From Actinomycetota bacterium (lineage in GTDB: Bacteria; Actinomycetota; Thermoleophilia; Solirubrobacterales; Solirubrobacteraceae), in NCBI GenBank assembly GCA_005884115.1, contig VAXW01000005.1:434001-498000 (forward strand): 64,000 bases of DNA, written 5' to 3'. This document shows positions 26,833-35,653 of this stretch, one piece after another; position 1 is the first letter of the stretch; each line of letters begins with the position of its first letter. A model generated the notes under the pieces. It saw only the letters and a program-made list of their open reading frames with translations, was not told the origin of the DNA and did no database searches. The position numbers and the translations under genes were made by a program.

Positions 26833-28736
26833 CACGGTTTCGGGTGCAGCGCCTTAGGGCCAGGGCCGATGCGGTAGATGACGAGCGAGCCGGTGCGCTC
26901 GCGCGTCACCCCCAGGCCCGCGATCGGCTTGGCCGCGGCGGCGGCCGCGTTGGGCGGCTCGGCAAATGCATAGCCGACGATGCCCGGCAGCTTGGGCATC
27001 TTCAGGTGCAGTACCACCGTGCGGATGCCGTAGTAGCGCAGCTTCTCCACGCTGGCCAGGTCTGGGAACCGGTTCATGCCGCCGCGCAGGTCATCGACGG
27101 CGGGAATGTCGAAGGTGCTGTTCCCGACGGGGATCTCGTAGAAGCCGTTCGTCGAGTAGTACTGCCACACGCGGTCTGCCGGGCCGTCGGTGGGGAGGTC
27201 CATGAGCGGTCCCGGCAGGCCCACCTCGGCCCGCGCGGGCTGCGGCACGACGGGATGGCCGAGGTGGCCCGCGCCTTCACCGACCACGGCGAGCACGAGC
27301 ACCACTCCCGACACGATCGCGCCGCCGCACCCTCTGGGGCACAGGCGGAGCGAGCGGCGCTCTCCCCATACACCCACGCGGGCGGCCAGCGCCTGCGCAC
27401 CTGCCCCGGCCAGCAGCGCGTAGAGCAGCGTCGCGGTCGTGAATACCCTGCCCGGCACGCGCACGCCGTCCCACCCGGGGGCGTGGTCGTAGAGCAGCCT
27501 GTAGGGGTATCCGGCTCCGGTCAGGCCGAGCCCCAGCGCGAGCACCGAGCAGACGACGATCCCGGCCAGCAGGCCGAGGCGCAGCCGGCGCGTGAACAGC
27601 GGCACCGCGAGCCCGATCGCCGCCAGCAGCAGGATGCCGCCGCCGGGGAACAGCACGCTCTCGTTCTTGGAGTGGATGTGGTCGCGCATGCCGGCCGTCG
27701 CCGAGCCCCAGACGCGGTTCTCCGAGGAGGCGGCAAGCCACGCGGCGGGGCCCGCGGAGTAGTTTTTGACTTCCTTGATCGTGCGCTTCGCGGTCGGGTA
27801 GTCGTGGGCCACTTTCAAATAAGGGCGCGCCTGGAAGGTCGCGACCCCGCCGACGATCGCGACGCCCAGGCACGTGATCGCGACCGTGCGCGGCGGCAAC
27901 GACGGGCGCCCGGCTCGCCACCAGTAGGCCGTGGCGCCCAGCCCGAGCAGGGCGAGCAGGTAGCTGTACTGCAGGCCGAGCGTGAAGCCGAGGCTGATCT
28001 GCCAGGCCGACACGAGCCAGCCCGCGAGCACGAGCGCGCTCGCGCCGCGCTCGCCTGCCGACGCGCGCCGGTAGCCGCGCAGCAGCAGGAACAGCGCCAG
28101 CGCGATGCCGCCGGAGCTGATCACGTGCAAATGTCCCGCCTCGGTGACGCGGTAGGGGGCGTAGGCGAACGCCGCCCCCGCCGCCGCCGCGCCGAGCCGG
28201 CCCAGGCCGAGCTCGCGCGCGAGCAGGTAGGCCGCCGGGAAGCACAGCGTCCAGGCGAACAGGAACAGCAGGTTGTAGCGGACGAGCGCCGCAACCGTGC
28301 CCGACCCGAAGAATGCCGCCGGGCCGTAGCCGAGCAGCGAGTCCGAGAAGGCGAGGCTGAGCGGATGGGGATAGAAGACGTTTGCGTTAAAGATGTGAAG
28401 CGGCTGGTGCAGCATCGCGTGGCCCACCCACGCCACCTGCCAGGCGCTGCGCACCGGGTCGCCGAGGTCGGGCGCGATACGGGTGCCCATGTGCAGCACC
28501 AGCGGCCATGTCGTGACCACCGCCAGGACGACGCCGGCGAGCACGCTCAGCAGCACCTCGCGGCGCGTTATCGCCGGGGAAGGCCCAAGCGCCCAGCGCG
28601 CGCCGCCTGTGCCCCAGAGGGTGCGCGCCGGCTTGCGCCGCGGGCCCAACGCGCCGGCGCCGTTGCGTCCGCCGGCGGCGTGCTCCGCGCCCAGATCCAG
28701 CGGCGCTCGCGCGCGGCTGGGCGCTCCCGGGTTCAC
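26832..28736 (-). CDS. Polytopic GT-C-like membrane protein
   Basis: This 634-residue protein has about 10-12 helices after residue 65 and ends with a hydrophilic C-terminal domain. The first extracytoplasmic loop carries acidic DLGDPVRSAWQ and FNANVFYPHPLSLAFSDSLL, a layout I associate with bacterial GT-C-type sugar transferases of unknown substrate. The GTG at 28736 has AGGAG just upstream; earlier in-frame codons run into the divergent dehydrogenase gene and are rejected. Two copies of the 21-bp palindrome lie inside it, in opposite orientations, near each end. Confidence 0.65.
   Translation of the reverse strand: MNPGAPSRARAPLDLGAEHAAGGRNGAGALGPRRKPARTLWGTGGARWALGPSPAITRREVLLSVLAGVVLAVVTTWPLVLHMGTRIAPDLGDPVRSAWQVAWVGHAMLHQPLHIFNANVFYPHPLSLAFSDSLLGYGPAAFFGSGTVAALVRYNLLFLFAWTLCFPAAYLLARELGLGRLGAAAAGAAFAYAPYRVTEAGHLHVISSGGIALALFLLLRGYRRASAGERGASALVLAGWLVSAWQISLGFTLGLQYSYLLALLGLGATAYWWRAGRPSLPPRTVAITCLGVAIVGGVATFQARPYLKVAHDYPTAKRTIKEVKNYSAGPAAWLAASSENRVWGSATAGMRDHIHSKNESVLFPGGGILLLAAIGLAVPLFTRRLRLGLLAGIVVCSVLALGLGLTGAGYPYRLLYDHAPGWDGVRVPGRVFTTATLLYALLAGAGAQALAARVGVWGERRSLRLCPRGCGGAIVSGVVLVLAVVGEGAGHLGHPVVPQPARAEVGLPGPLMDLPTDGPADRVWQYYSTNGFYEIPVGNSTFDIPAVDDLRGGMNRFPDLASVEKLRYYGIRTVVLHLKMPKLPGIVGYAFAEPPNAAAAAAKPIAGLGVTRERTGSLVIYRIGPGPKALHPKP
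27327..27347 (+). repeat. 21-bp imperfect palindrome, copy 2
   Basis: It is identical to the copy at 23782-23802 and is read in the same frame by its host gene, again encoding RLCPRGC. Confidence 0.85.
28604..28624 (-). repeat. 21-bp imperfect palindrome, copy 3 (inverted)
   Basis: It is the reverse complement of copies 1 and 2 and is read in another frame (RTLWGTGG) near the N-terminal end of the same membrane-protein gene that holds copy 2. Confidence 0.85.
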
Positions 28737-28863
28737 GGTCTCCTCATGTTCGGGGGCGGCGGCGATCGGGGCAGCATACGGGAGGCGCCCTGCGACATTT
28801 CGGCGCACGGGTGCCGCGGCGTTACGACACTGGAGCCAGGAGATTTGCGTAAGACTGGCGCTC

Positions 28864-30093
28864 GTGAGGATTCTCGTCGTCGGAGCCGGCGGGGTCGGAG
28901 CCGCGTTCGCAGCCATCGCCCAGCGCCGCCCCGCCTTTGAGCGCGTCGTGCTGGCCGATATCGCGCCCGAGCGCGTGCGCTCGGTCGTGGCCGCGTTCGG
29001 CGAACCGAGCCGCTTTGGCGCCGAGCGCGTGGATGCCTCGAGCCAAGCCGACCTGCAAGCGCTGATCGCGCGCGTGCGCCCCGACGCCGTGCTGAACGCG
29101 TGCGATCCGCGCTTCAACGAGCCCATCTTCGCCGCCGCCTTCGAGGCGCGCGTCAACTACCTGGACATGGCCATGACGCTCTCCCGTCCCCACCCGCAGC
29201 GCCCGTACGAGCTGCCCGGCACGATGCTCGGCGATCACCAGCTCGCGCAGCACGACGCCTGGGAGCAGGCGGGGGTGCTGGCGCTCGTGGGGATCGGCGT
29301 CGAGCCGGGGCTCTCGGACGTGTTCGCCGCCTACGCCGCTCGGGAGCTGTTCTCGAACATCGATGAAATCGGCGTGCGCGACGGCGCCGACCTGGTCGTC
29401 GACGGCTACGACTTCGCGCCCACGTTCTCGATCTGGACGACGATCGAGGAGTGCTTGAACCCGCCGCTGATATGGGAGCGCGGGCGCGGCTTCTACACCA
29501 CCGCGCCGTTCTCAGAGCCCGAGGTTTTCGAGTTCCCGGAGGGCATCGGCAAGATAACGTGCGTGAACGTCGAGCACGAGGAGGTCGTGCTCATCCCCCG
29601 CTGGCTGACGTGCGAGCGCGCGACGTTCAAGTACGGGCTCGGCGACGAGTTCATCGAGGTACTGCGCACGCTGCACAAGCTCGGTCTCGACTCCACCGAG
29701 CCCGTGAACGTGCGCGGCGTGAAGGTCGCGCCGCGCGACGTGGTCGCAGCCACGCTTCCAAACCCCGCGACGCTCGGAGAGCGCATGACCGGTCGCACGT
29801 GCGCCGGAACGTGGGTTCGCGGAACCGGGAAGGACGGGCGCCCGCGCTCGAGCTACCTGTACCACATCGTCGACAACGAGCACACGATGCGCGAGTACGG
29901 GAGCCAGGCGGTGGTGTGGCAGACGGCGCTCAACCCGGTGATCGCGCTCGAGCTGCTCAACGAGGGCACCTGGAGCGGCGCCGGCGTGCTCGGCCCCGAG
30001 GCGTTCCCGCCGCAGCCCTTCCTGGAGCGCCTTCAGGAGCTCGAAGCGCCCTACGGCGTCGTCGAGCTGGCCCAGGGCCCAGGCGCCAGCTGA
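28864..30093 (+). CDS. Saccharopine dehydrogenase family protein
   Basis: The 409-residue protein has a Rossmann fold at its N-terminus (MRILVVGAGGVGAAFAAIA) and continues with NACDPRFNEPIFAAAFEARVNYLDMA and GIGVEPGLSDVFAAYAA, typical of the saccharopine dehydrogenase/carboxynorspermidine dehydrogenase group. These NAD(P)-dependent enzymes act on secondary amines formed between an amino acid or polyamine and an oxo acid or aldehyde. Which substrate applies here is not visible, but the neighbouring amine catabolic genes support an amino-acid or polyamine substrate. The GTG follows TAAGAC by 8 bases. It is convergent with the permease gene. Confidence 0.8.
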   Translation: MRILVVGAGGVGAAFAAIAQRRPAFERVVLADIAPERVRSVVAAFGEPSRFGAERVDASSQADLQALIARVRPDAVLNACDPRFNEPIFAAAFEARVNYLDMAMTLSRPHPQRPYELPGTMLGDHQLAQHDAWEQAGVLALVGIGVEPGLSDVFAAYAARELFSNIDEIGVRDGADLVVDGYDFAPTFSIWTTIEECLNPPLIWERGRGFYTTAPFSEPEVFEFPEGIGKITCVNVEHEEVVLIPRWLTCERATFKYGLGDEFIEVLRTLHKLGLDSTEPVNVRGVKVAPRDVVAATLPNPATLGERMTGRTCAGTWVRGTGKDGRPRSSYLYHIVDNEHTMREYGSQAVVWQTALNPVIALELLNEGTWSGAGVLGPEAFPPQPFLERLQELEAPYGVVELAQGPGAS

Positions 30094-30195
30094 GCCCGCA
30101 GGCGCTGCTGAGCGCCGCACGCCGCGCAAAGGCGCCCGTGGCTCCGTCTGAGCTGGATGCGAGCCTGTCGTCGGCCCTGGATCTCAGGCACCGTC

Positions 30196-30230
30196 ACACG
30201 GCGCGCGGCCCTCCCAGCTGCGCGCCGTGT
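30196..30230. terminator. Bidirectional terminator-like stem-loop
   Basis: Arms ACACGGCGCGC (30196-30206) and GCGCGCCGTGT (30220-30230) pair perfectly over 11 bp with a 13-base loop. It lies in the gap between two convergent genes, where a shared terminator would be expected; no T-run follows. Confidence 0.65.
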
Positions 30231-30250
30231 CCCCTGACGGGCTCCCCGCT

Positions 30251-31801
30251 TCAGAAATGCGCAGGAGCATGCTCCACCGGCTGCTCGAGCAAGCCCGGTG
30301 GAGCAGTTTCGGTCTTCCGCGAGAAGAACTCGCGGAAGAGCGGGCGGGAGATCAGCATGAGCACGATTCCCACGAGGATGCCGCCGATCCCAAGCCACAG
30401 CGGCAGCGTGATGCCGGCGATCGGCGGGGAAGAGACTTCCGACGCGTGCCCGTAGGCGTCGGCGGCCTTGCCAAACACCCCGAACAGCATCAGCGCGCCG
30501 GCGACTGGAGCGAGGCCGAGGAGCAGGAACTTTCGCACGCCCTTCAGCAGCTCGTGGCGGTAGTAGACCGCGCAGGCGATGCCGGTGAACCCGTAGTAGA
30601 AGCAGATCGGGAAGCCGAGCGCGACGAGCGAGTCTTCGAGCACGTTGTTGGAGATGAGCAGCAGCGTGACTGTCACGGCGATCGAGGCCGCTCCCATACC
30701 GAGCGTGGAGACCGTCGGCGTCAAATAGCGCGTGTGGATGCGCCCGATCACGCCCGGGATTGCCTTCCACTTGGCCATCGAGAGCGTCGTGCGCGCCGTG
30801 GGCAGGATCGTCGTCTGCGTGGAGGCCGAGGCGGAGGTCAGCACGGCGATGATCAGCAGCTTGTAGAAGACCCCGCCCAGCACGGGTTTGCCGAGCGCGC
30901 TGAGCACGTCTTCCTGGTTGGCTTCGTTGGTCAGGAAGCCGATGCCGTGGAATGCCTGAGCGCCGGTGGTGACGATCAGGTAGATCACGACGAGCATGAT
31001 CGTCGAGACGACCGCGGCGCGGCCGGGGCCCTCGTTGGAGTCCTCGGACTCCTCGTTGACGGTGACAGCCGTGTCCCATCCCCAGTAGATGAACACCCCC
31101 AGGAGGACCCCGTCGACCAGGTCGCCGAAGTTCAACTGCGTCGGATCGAACCACGACGCCTTCGGCTGGATCGAGCCGGCGGGATGACCCCCGTACACCT
31201 TCGCGAGCGCGACCACGGCGAAGATCGCGAGGATCACGACCTCGGCGCTCAGCAGCACCTGCTGCACGCGCGCGGAGAGCTCGATCCCGCGATAGCAAAT
31301 CCACGTCATCAGCGCGATCCAGATGACGGCCGCGACGATGATCGCGGCGTTGGATTCGCCGAGTTCGGTGAAGCCGAACAGCTTGAACGTGTAAATGGCC
31401 GCGATGTCCGACAGCGACGCCATCACGATCACGTCCGCGAGCACGATCACCCAGCCGTTGACCCACCCCACCCCCGGCCCGAGCGCGCGCGTGGTCCAGG
31501 CGAACGTCGTGCCGGCGTCCGGATCCGCGCGGTTGAGGAACCGGTAGGCGGCCGCGATCAAAAGCATGGGGACGAAGGAGATGAGCAGCACGGCCGGGGC
31601 GTGCGTCCCGGTGCCTTTCACGGCGACGATGAAGCCCAACGTCGCGGCCAGCGAGTACGCCGGGGCCGTGGAGGCGACGCCGATCACAACGTTTGAGAGG
31701 AAGCCGATCGCGTTTTTCTTCAGGCCCTTGTCGATCACGGGCAGCTGCGCTCGGACCGGTGCACCGGGTGCTCCTGGAACGGCGACGCTCTCAGTTGCCA
31801 T
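30251..31801 (-). CDS. APC-family amino acid/amine permease
   Basis: This 516-residue transporter has the amino acid-polyamine-organocation fold with about 12 helices. Helix 1 reads IGFLSNVVIGVASTAPAYSLA and helix 6 FIYWGWDTAVTVNEES, the broken helices that bind the substrate amine and carboxylate in this family. The ATG at 31801 has GAGGAGAGAGAG upstream; the frame opens 50 codons earlier, but that part contains the operator region. It diverges from the aminotransferase gene and probably imports the substrate of the cluster. Confidence 0.88.
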   Translation of the reverse strand: MATESVAVPGAPGAPVRAQLPVIDKGLKKNAIGFLSNVVIGVASTAPAYSLAATLGFIVAVKGTGTHAPAVLLISFVPMLLIAAAYRFLNRADPDAGTTFAWTTRALGPGVGWVNGWVIVLADVIVMASLSDIAAIYTFKLFGFTELGESNAAIIVAAVIWIALMTWICYRGIELSARVQQVLLSAEVVILAIFAVVALAKVYGGHPAGSIQPKASWFDPTQLNFGDLVDGVLLGVFIYWGWDTAVTVNEESEDSNEGPGRAAVVSTIMLVVIYLIVTTGAQAFHGIGFLTNEANQEDVLSALGKPVLGGVFYKLLIIAVLTSASASTQTTILPTARTTLSMAKWKAIPGVIGRIHTRYLTPTVSTLGMGAASIAVTVTLLLISNNVLEDSLVALGFPICFYYGFTGIACAVYYRHELLKGVRKFLLLGLAPVAGALMLFGVFGKAADAYGHASEVSSPPIAGITLPLWLGIGGILVGIVLMLISRPLFREFFSRKTETAPPGLLEQPVEHAPAHF

Positions 31802-31853
31802 GTTCTCTCTCTCCTCATCCGGGCGCTCATGCGACGCCTCGGAAAAACACAAG

Positions 31854-31866
31854 TTACGTCCTGTAC
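31854..31866. promoter_or_regulatory. Operator half-match, proximal to permease
   Basis: TTAC-GTCCT-GTAC has the same spacing as the stronger site 60 bases away (GTAC-N5-GTAC). On the permease strand it overlaps a possible -10 element (TAACTT, 18 bases after TTGTGC). Confidence 0.4.
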
Positions 31867-31910
31867 GAAGCGGAGCACAAGGGGCGCAATCCCCAAAATG
31901 GCGACTAGAT

Positions 31911-31929
31911 CTTGTACCTTCCGTACAAG
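31911..31929. promoter_or_regulatory. Palindromic operator in the divergent promoter region
   Basis: CTTGTAC-CTTCC-GTACAAG is a perfect 7-bp inverted repeat with a 5-base spacer, centred at 31920 between the divergent permease and aminotransferase genes. The PucR-family regulator encoded just downstream is a natural candidate to bind it. Confidence 0.6.
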
Positions 31930-32031
31930 GAGGGCCAGATTTCTTGACCAAGCATGCGCCTTGAGCGGCATCACCGGGCGGAGTACCGTTGTCCGGAGTG
32001 TCTATCTAGCGACAGGATCGGGGTGGGTTCG

Positions 32032-33405
32032 ATGTCGAGTGAGCTTCAAGAGCGGGCCAAGCGCCACCTGTGGATGCACTTCACGCGCATGGGCTCATAC
32101 GCCGATCACGAGGTCCCGGTGATCGCGCGCGGCGACGGCTGCTACGTCTACGACGAGTACGGCAAGCGCTATCTGGACGGCCTCTCAGCTCTGTACTGCG
32201 TGAACATCGGCCACGGCCGTTCCGAGATCGGCGAGGCGGCCGCGCGCCAGGCGGCCGAGCTGGGCTTCTACACCAACTGGAGCTACGCGCACCCGCGCTC
32301 GATCGAGCTCGCCGAGCGCATCGCAGAGCTCGCGCCCGGGAACCTCAATCGCGTCTTCTTCACCTCCGGCGGCTCCGAGGCGGTCGAGTCGGCGTGGAAG
32401 CTCGCGAAGGCCTATCACGCGGCGCGCGGCGAGCCGACGCGGCACAAGATCGTCTCGCGCCACCTCTCCTACCACGGCACCTCGATGGGAGCGCTGACCA
32501 TCACCGGCCTGCCCGCGCTGCGCGCGCCGTTCGAGCCGCTGACCCCCGGCGGCGCGCACGTGCCCAACACGAACTCCTATCGCTGGAGCGAGGATCGAGA
32601 CCCGCTGTGGGCCGCGGACGCGATCGAGGAGGCGATCCAGTTCGAGGAACCGTCGACCGTCGCCGCCGTGATCCTCGAGCCCGTTCAGAACGGGGGCGGC
32701 TGCTTCGTGCCGCAGGACGGCTACTTCCAGCGCGTGCGCGAGATCTGCGATCGCCACGGCGTGCTGTTGATCTCCGATGAGGTGATCTGCTCGTGGGGAC
32801 GCATCGGCTACTGGTTCGGCTCCGAGCGCTACGGCTACGAACCCGACATGATCACGACCGCCAAGGGCATCACATCGGCATACGCGCCGCTGGGGGCGGT
32901 GATCGCGAGCGACCACATCGCCGAGCCGTTCATGCACGGCAAGTCGATCTTCAACCACGGCTTCACCTTCGGCGGGCATCCCGTGGCGTGCGCGGTCGCG
33001 CTCGCCAACATCGACGTCATCGAGCGCGAGGGCCTGTGCCAGCGCGTGCTCGAGAACGAAGGCGCCCTGCGCTCGATGCTCGAGAGCCTGTGCGATCTCC
33101 CGATCGTGGGCGACGTGCGCGGCGCCGGCTACTTCATGGCGGTCGAGCTCGTCAAGGACAAGGACACCAAGGAGACGTTCGACGCGGCCGAATCCGAGGA
33201 GCTCCTGCGCGGGTTCCTCTCCGGCGAGCTGTACCGGCGCGGCCTGATCTGCCGCACCGACGACCGCGGCGACCCGATCGTCCAGTTCTCCCCGCCGCTG
33301 ATCGCCGGCCAGCAGCAGTTCGACGAGATCGAGGCTGTGCTGCGACCGGTCCTGGCTGAGGCCTACGAGAGGATGAGCACGTGGAGCTCACTGTCGCGAG
33401 CCTGA
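32032..33405 (+). CDS. Class III (omega) aminotransferase, PLP-dependent
   Basis: The 457-residue enzyme belongs to the omega-amino acid/amine:pyruvate aminotransferases. It has YLDGLSALYCVNIGHGR, the TSGGSEAVESAWKLA phosphate-binding segment, DEVICSWGRIG with the Asp that pairs the pyridine nitrogen, and TTAKGITSAYAPLG with the PLP lysine. A role as putrescine- or beta-alanine-type transaminase fits the adjacent aldehyde dehydrogenase and alanine dehydrogenase. The ATG at 32032 is chosen for the family-typical N-terminus. The gene overlaps the regulator gene by 25 bases. Confidence 0.88.
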   Translation: MSSELQERAKRHLWMHFTRMGSYADHEVPVIARGDGCYVYDEYGKRYLDGLSALYCVNIGHGRSEIGEAAARQAAELGFYTNWSYAHPRSIELAERIAELAPGNLNRVFFTSGGSEAVESAWKLAKAYHAARGEPTRHKIVSRHLSYHGTSMGALTITGLPALRAPFEPLTPGGAHVPNTNSYRWSEDRDPLWAADAIEEAIQFEEPSTVAAVILEPVQNGGGCFVPQDGYFQRVREICDRHGVLLISDEVICSWGRIGYWFGSERYGYEPDMITTAKGITSAYAPLGAVIASDHIAEPFMHGKSIFNHGFTFGGHPVACAVALANIDVIEREGLCQRVLENEGALRSMLESLCDLPIVGDVRGAGYFMAVELVKDKDTKETFDAAESEELLRGFLSGELYRRGLICRTDDRGDPIVQFSPPLIAGQQQFDEIEAVLRPVLAEAYERMSTWSSLSRA

Positions 33406-34505
33406 TCTCCGAGCTCGGACTCGAGCTCGTCTCGGGGCACGAGGCCGCAGACGTGCACGTGCGCTGGGTGCACAGCACCGAGCTGCCCGACCCCACGCCG
33501 TGGCTGCGCGGGGGCGAGCTGCTGCTCACCACGGGCGTGCAGCTCGACACGCCGAAGGCGCAGCGCGAGCTGATAGAGCGGCTGGCGGACCACGAGATCG
33601 CCGGCTTGGGGTTCGGCACGGGTTTCCGTCACAAGCGCATCCCCGCAGCGCTCATCGCGGCAGCGCGCAAGCGCTCGTTCCCGCTGTTCGAGGTTCCCTA
33701 CGAGCTGCCGTTCATCGCCATCACCGAGCGCGCGTTCGCGCAGCTGCTCAACGAGCGCTACGAAATGCTGCAGCGCAACATGGCCGGCGACGTGCTCGCG
33801 GAGGCGCTCACCGGACATCTGTATCCCGAGGAGGTGCAGGCCAGGCTGCGCCCGTTCGGGATCGGCGAGCAGGTGGCCGTGCTCGCGTTCCAGCTCGATG
33901 ACCCGAGCACCGCGGCGGCGCTGCTGGAAAGGATGCTCGAGCGCGAACGCGTGCCGAGCCTGGTGGCGATCCGCGGCGGTCTGCTGTGCGGCGTCATCGA
34001 CCCCGGCGACGCCGACCCGCTCGAGCTCGCGCGCGTGATGCGCGCGGAGCTGAGCGCCCGTTTCGGCGAGGTGCGCGCGGCCGCCAGCCGCGCCGCGGCG
34101 ACGCACTCGCTGCGCCTCAGCTTCCACGAGGCGCGCTGTGCGCTGGAGGCTGCGCGGCTGCAGAACGGCGTGGCGCCGGAGGTCGCCTCCTACCGCGACC
34201 TCGGCGCCTTCCAGCTGCTTCTCTCGCTGCAGGACGACGACGCCCTGATCTCCTACTGCCGCGGCGTGCTCGGGCCGATCGAACAGGGCGAGGGCGACTA
34301 TGGCGGCGAGCTGCTGCGCTCGCTCGACGTGTTCATCGAACACAACGGGCACTGGGAGAAGGCGGCGGCTGCGCTCTTCTGCCATCGCCACACGCTGCGC
34401 TACCGCATCCGCCGCATCGAGCAGCTGACGGGGCGCGACCTCTCCAGCGCGCGCAACCGCATCGAGTTCTGGCTGGCGCTGCGCGGACGGGAGCTCGCGC
34501 GGTGA
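33381..34505 (+). CDS. PucR-family transcriptional regulator
   Basis: The 374-residue protein has an N-terminal PucR ligand domain (VHSTELPDPTPWLRGGELLL, RSFPLFEVPYELPF), a middle GGDEF-like/CdaR region and a C-terminal helix-turn-helix (HWEKAAAALFCHRHTLRYRI, then RRIEQLTGRDL). PucR/CdaR proteins are usually activators of catabolic genes that respond to the pathway substrate. It is embedded in the operon, overlapping both neighbours (25 bases and 4 bases), so its level follows that of the enzymes. It probably acts at the 31911-31929 palindrome. Confidence 0.9.
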   Translation: MELTVASLISELGLELVSGHEAADVHVRWVHSTELPDPTPWLRGGELLLTTGVQLDTPKAQRELIERLADHEIAGLGFGTGFRHKRIPAALIAAARKRSFPLFEVPYELPFIAITERAFAQLLNERYEMLQRNMAGDVLAEALTGHLYPEEVQARLRPFGIGEQVAVLAFQLDDPSTAAALLERMLERERVPSLVAIRGGLLCGVIDPGDADPLELARVMRAELSARFGEVRAAASRAAATHSLRLSFHEARCALEAARLQNGVAPEVASYRDLGAFQLLLSLQDDDALISYCRGVLGPIEQGEGDYGGELLRSLDVFIEHNGHWEKAAAALFCHRHTLRYRIRRIEQLTGRDLSSARNRIEFWLALRGRELAR

Positions 34506-35644
34506 GGATCGGCGTTCCCACGGAGATCAAGCCGGACGAGTACCGCGTCGCGATCACGCCCGCCGGTGTCAGGGAGCTGTCGGCGCACGGCCACGAGGTG
34601 CTCGTGCAGGCGGGCGCGGGGGAGGGCTCGGCGTTCGCGGACGCCGACTTCGAGCAGCAGGGCGCGCGCATCGTGCCCCACGCGCACGACATCTTCGAGG
34701 CGGCCGAACTGGTGCTCAAGGTGAAGGAGCCCCAGCCGGTCGAGGTGGAGATGCTGCACGAGGGGCAGACGCTGTTCACCTACCTGCACCTCGCGGCCGA
34801 GCCCGACCTCGCCCGCGGGCTGCAGGAGTCGGGCGCCACGTGCATCGCGTATGAGACCGTCGAGGACGGCGCCGGGAACCTTCCGCTGCTCGCGCCGATG
34901 AGCGAGGTCGCGGGCAAGATCGCCACGCAGGCGGGTGCGTTCATGCTCGAGAAGCCGCTCGGCGGCCGCGGCATCCTGCTCGGCGGCGTGCCTGGCGTCG
35001 CGGCGGCCACGGTGCTCGTAATCGGCGGCGGCGTGGTGGGCATGAACGCCGCCTTCATCGCAATCGGGATGCAGGCCGACGTGTTCGTCTTCGACCGCTC
35101 GATCGACCGCCTGCGCGAGCTCGAAGTCGCCTTCGCCGGGCGCGCCTCCACGGTGCACTCGTCGACGCTTGCGATCGAAGAGATGCTGCCGCTTGCCGAT
35201 CTGGTCATCGGCGCCGTGCTCGTGCACGGAGGACGCGCCCCGCGCGTGGTCATGCGCGAGCAGCTCAAGCTGATGCGCAAGCACGCGGTGCTGGTGGACG
35301 TGTCGATCGACCAGGGCGGCTGCTTTGAGACCTCGCGCCCCACGACCCACTCGGACCCCACCTTCGAGGTCGACTCGATCACCCACTACTGCGTGACGAA
35401 CATGCCCGGCGCCGTGCCCATCACCTCCACCTATGCGCTCACCAACGCGACCCTGCCGTACGTGACCTCGCTCGCCGGCCGCGGCGTGCTGGGCGCGCTC
35501 GAGCACGACCCAGGCCTGAAGCTGGGCGTGAACGTGGCCGCCGGCGAGATCATCCACCCGGCGGTCGCCGAGGCGCTGCAGGGCTACGCGCTGTCGGCCG
35601 CAGACTCGCAGCTGGACCCGATCCCCACTGCTTCTCGCGACTAG
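34502..35644 (+). CDS. ald: Alanine dehydrogenase
   Basis: Ald converts L-alanine and NAD to pyruvate, ammonia and NADH. The 380-residue product has the N-terminal RIGVPTEIKPDEYRVAITP substrate segment, VKEPQPVE, the NAD-binding VLVIGGGVVGMNAA and a C-terminal NMPGAVPITSTYALTNATLP. The GTG overlaps the regulator stop (GTGA). In this operon it can regenerate pyruvate from the alanine produced by a pyruvate-dependent transaminase. Confidence 0.94.
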   Translation: MRIGVPTEIKPDEYRVAITPAGVRELSAHGHEVLVQAGAGEGSAFADADFEQQGARIVPHAHDIFEAAELVLKVKEPQPVEVEMLHEGQTLFTYLHLAAEPDLARGLQESGATCIAYETVEDGAGNLPLLAPMSEVAGKIATQAGAFMLEKPLGGRGILLGGVPGVAAATVLVIGGGVVGMNAAFIAIGMQADVFVFDRSIDRLRELEVAFAGRASTVHSSTLAIEEMLPLADLVIGAVLVHGGRAPRVVMREQLKLMRKHAVLVDVSIDQGGCFETSRPTTHSDPTFEVDSITHYCVTNMPGAVPITSTYALTNATLPYVTSLAGRGVLGALEHDPGLKLGVNVAAGEIIHPAVAEALQGYALSAADSQLDPIPTASRD

Positions 35645-35653
35645 GAGGCTCAC

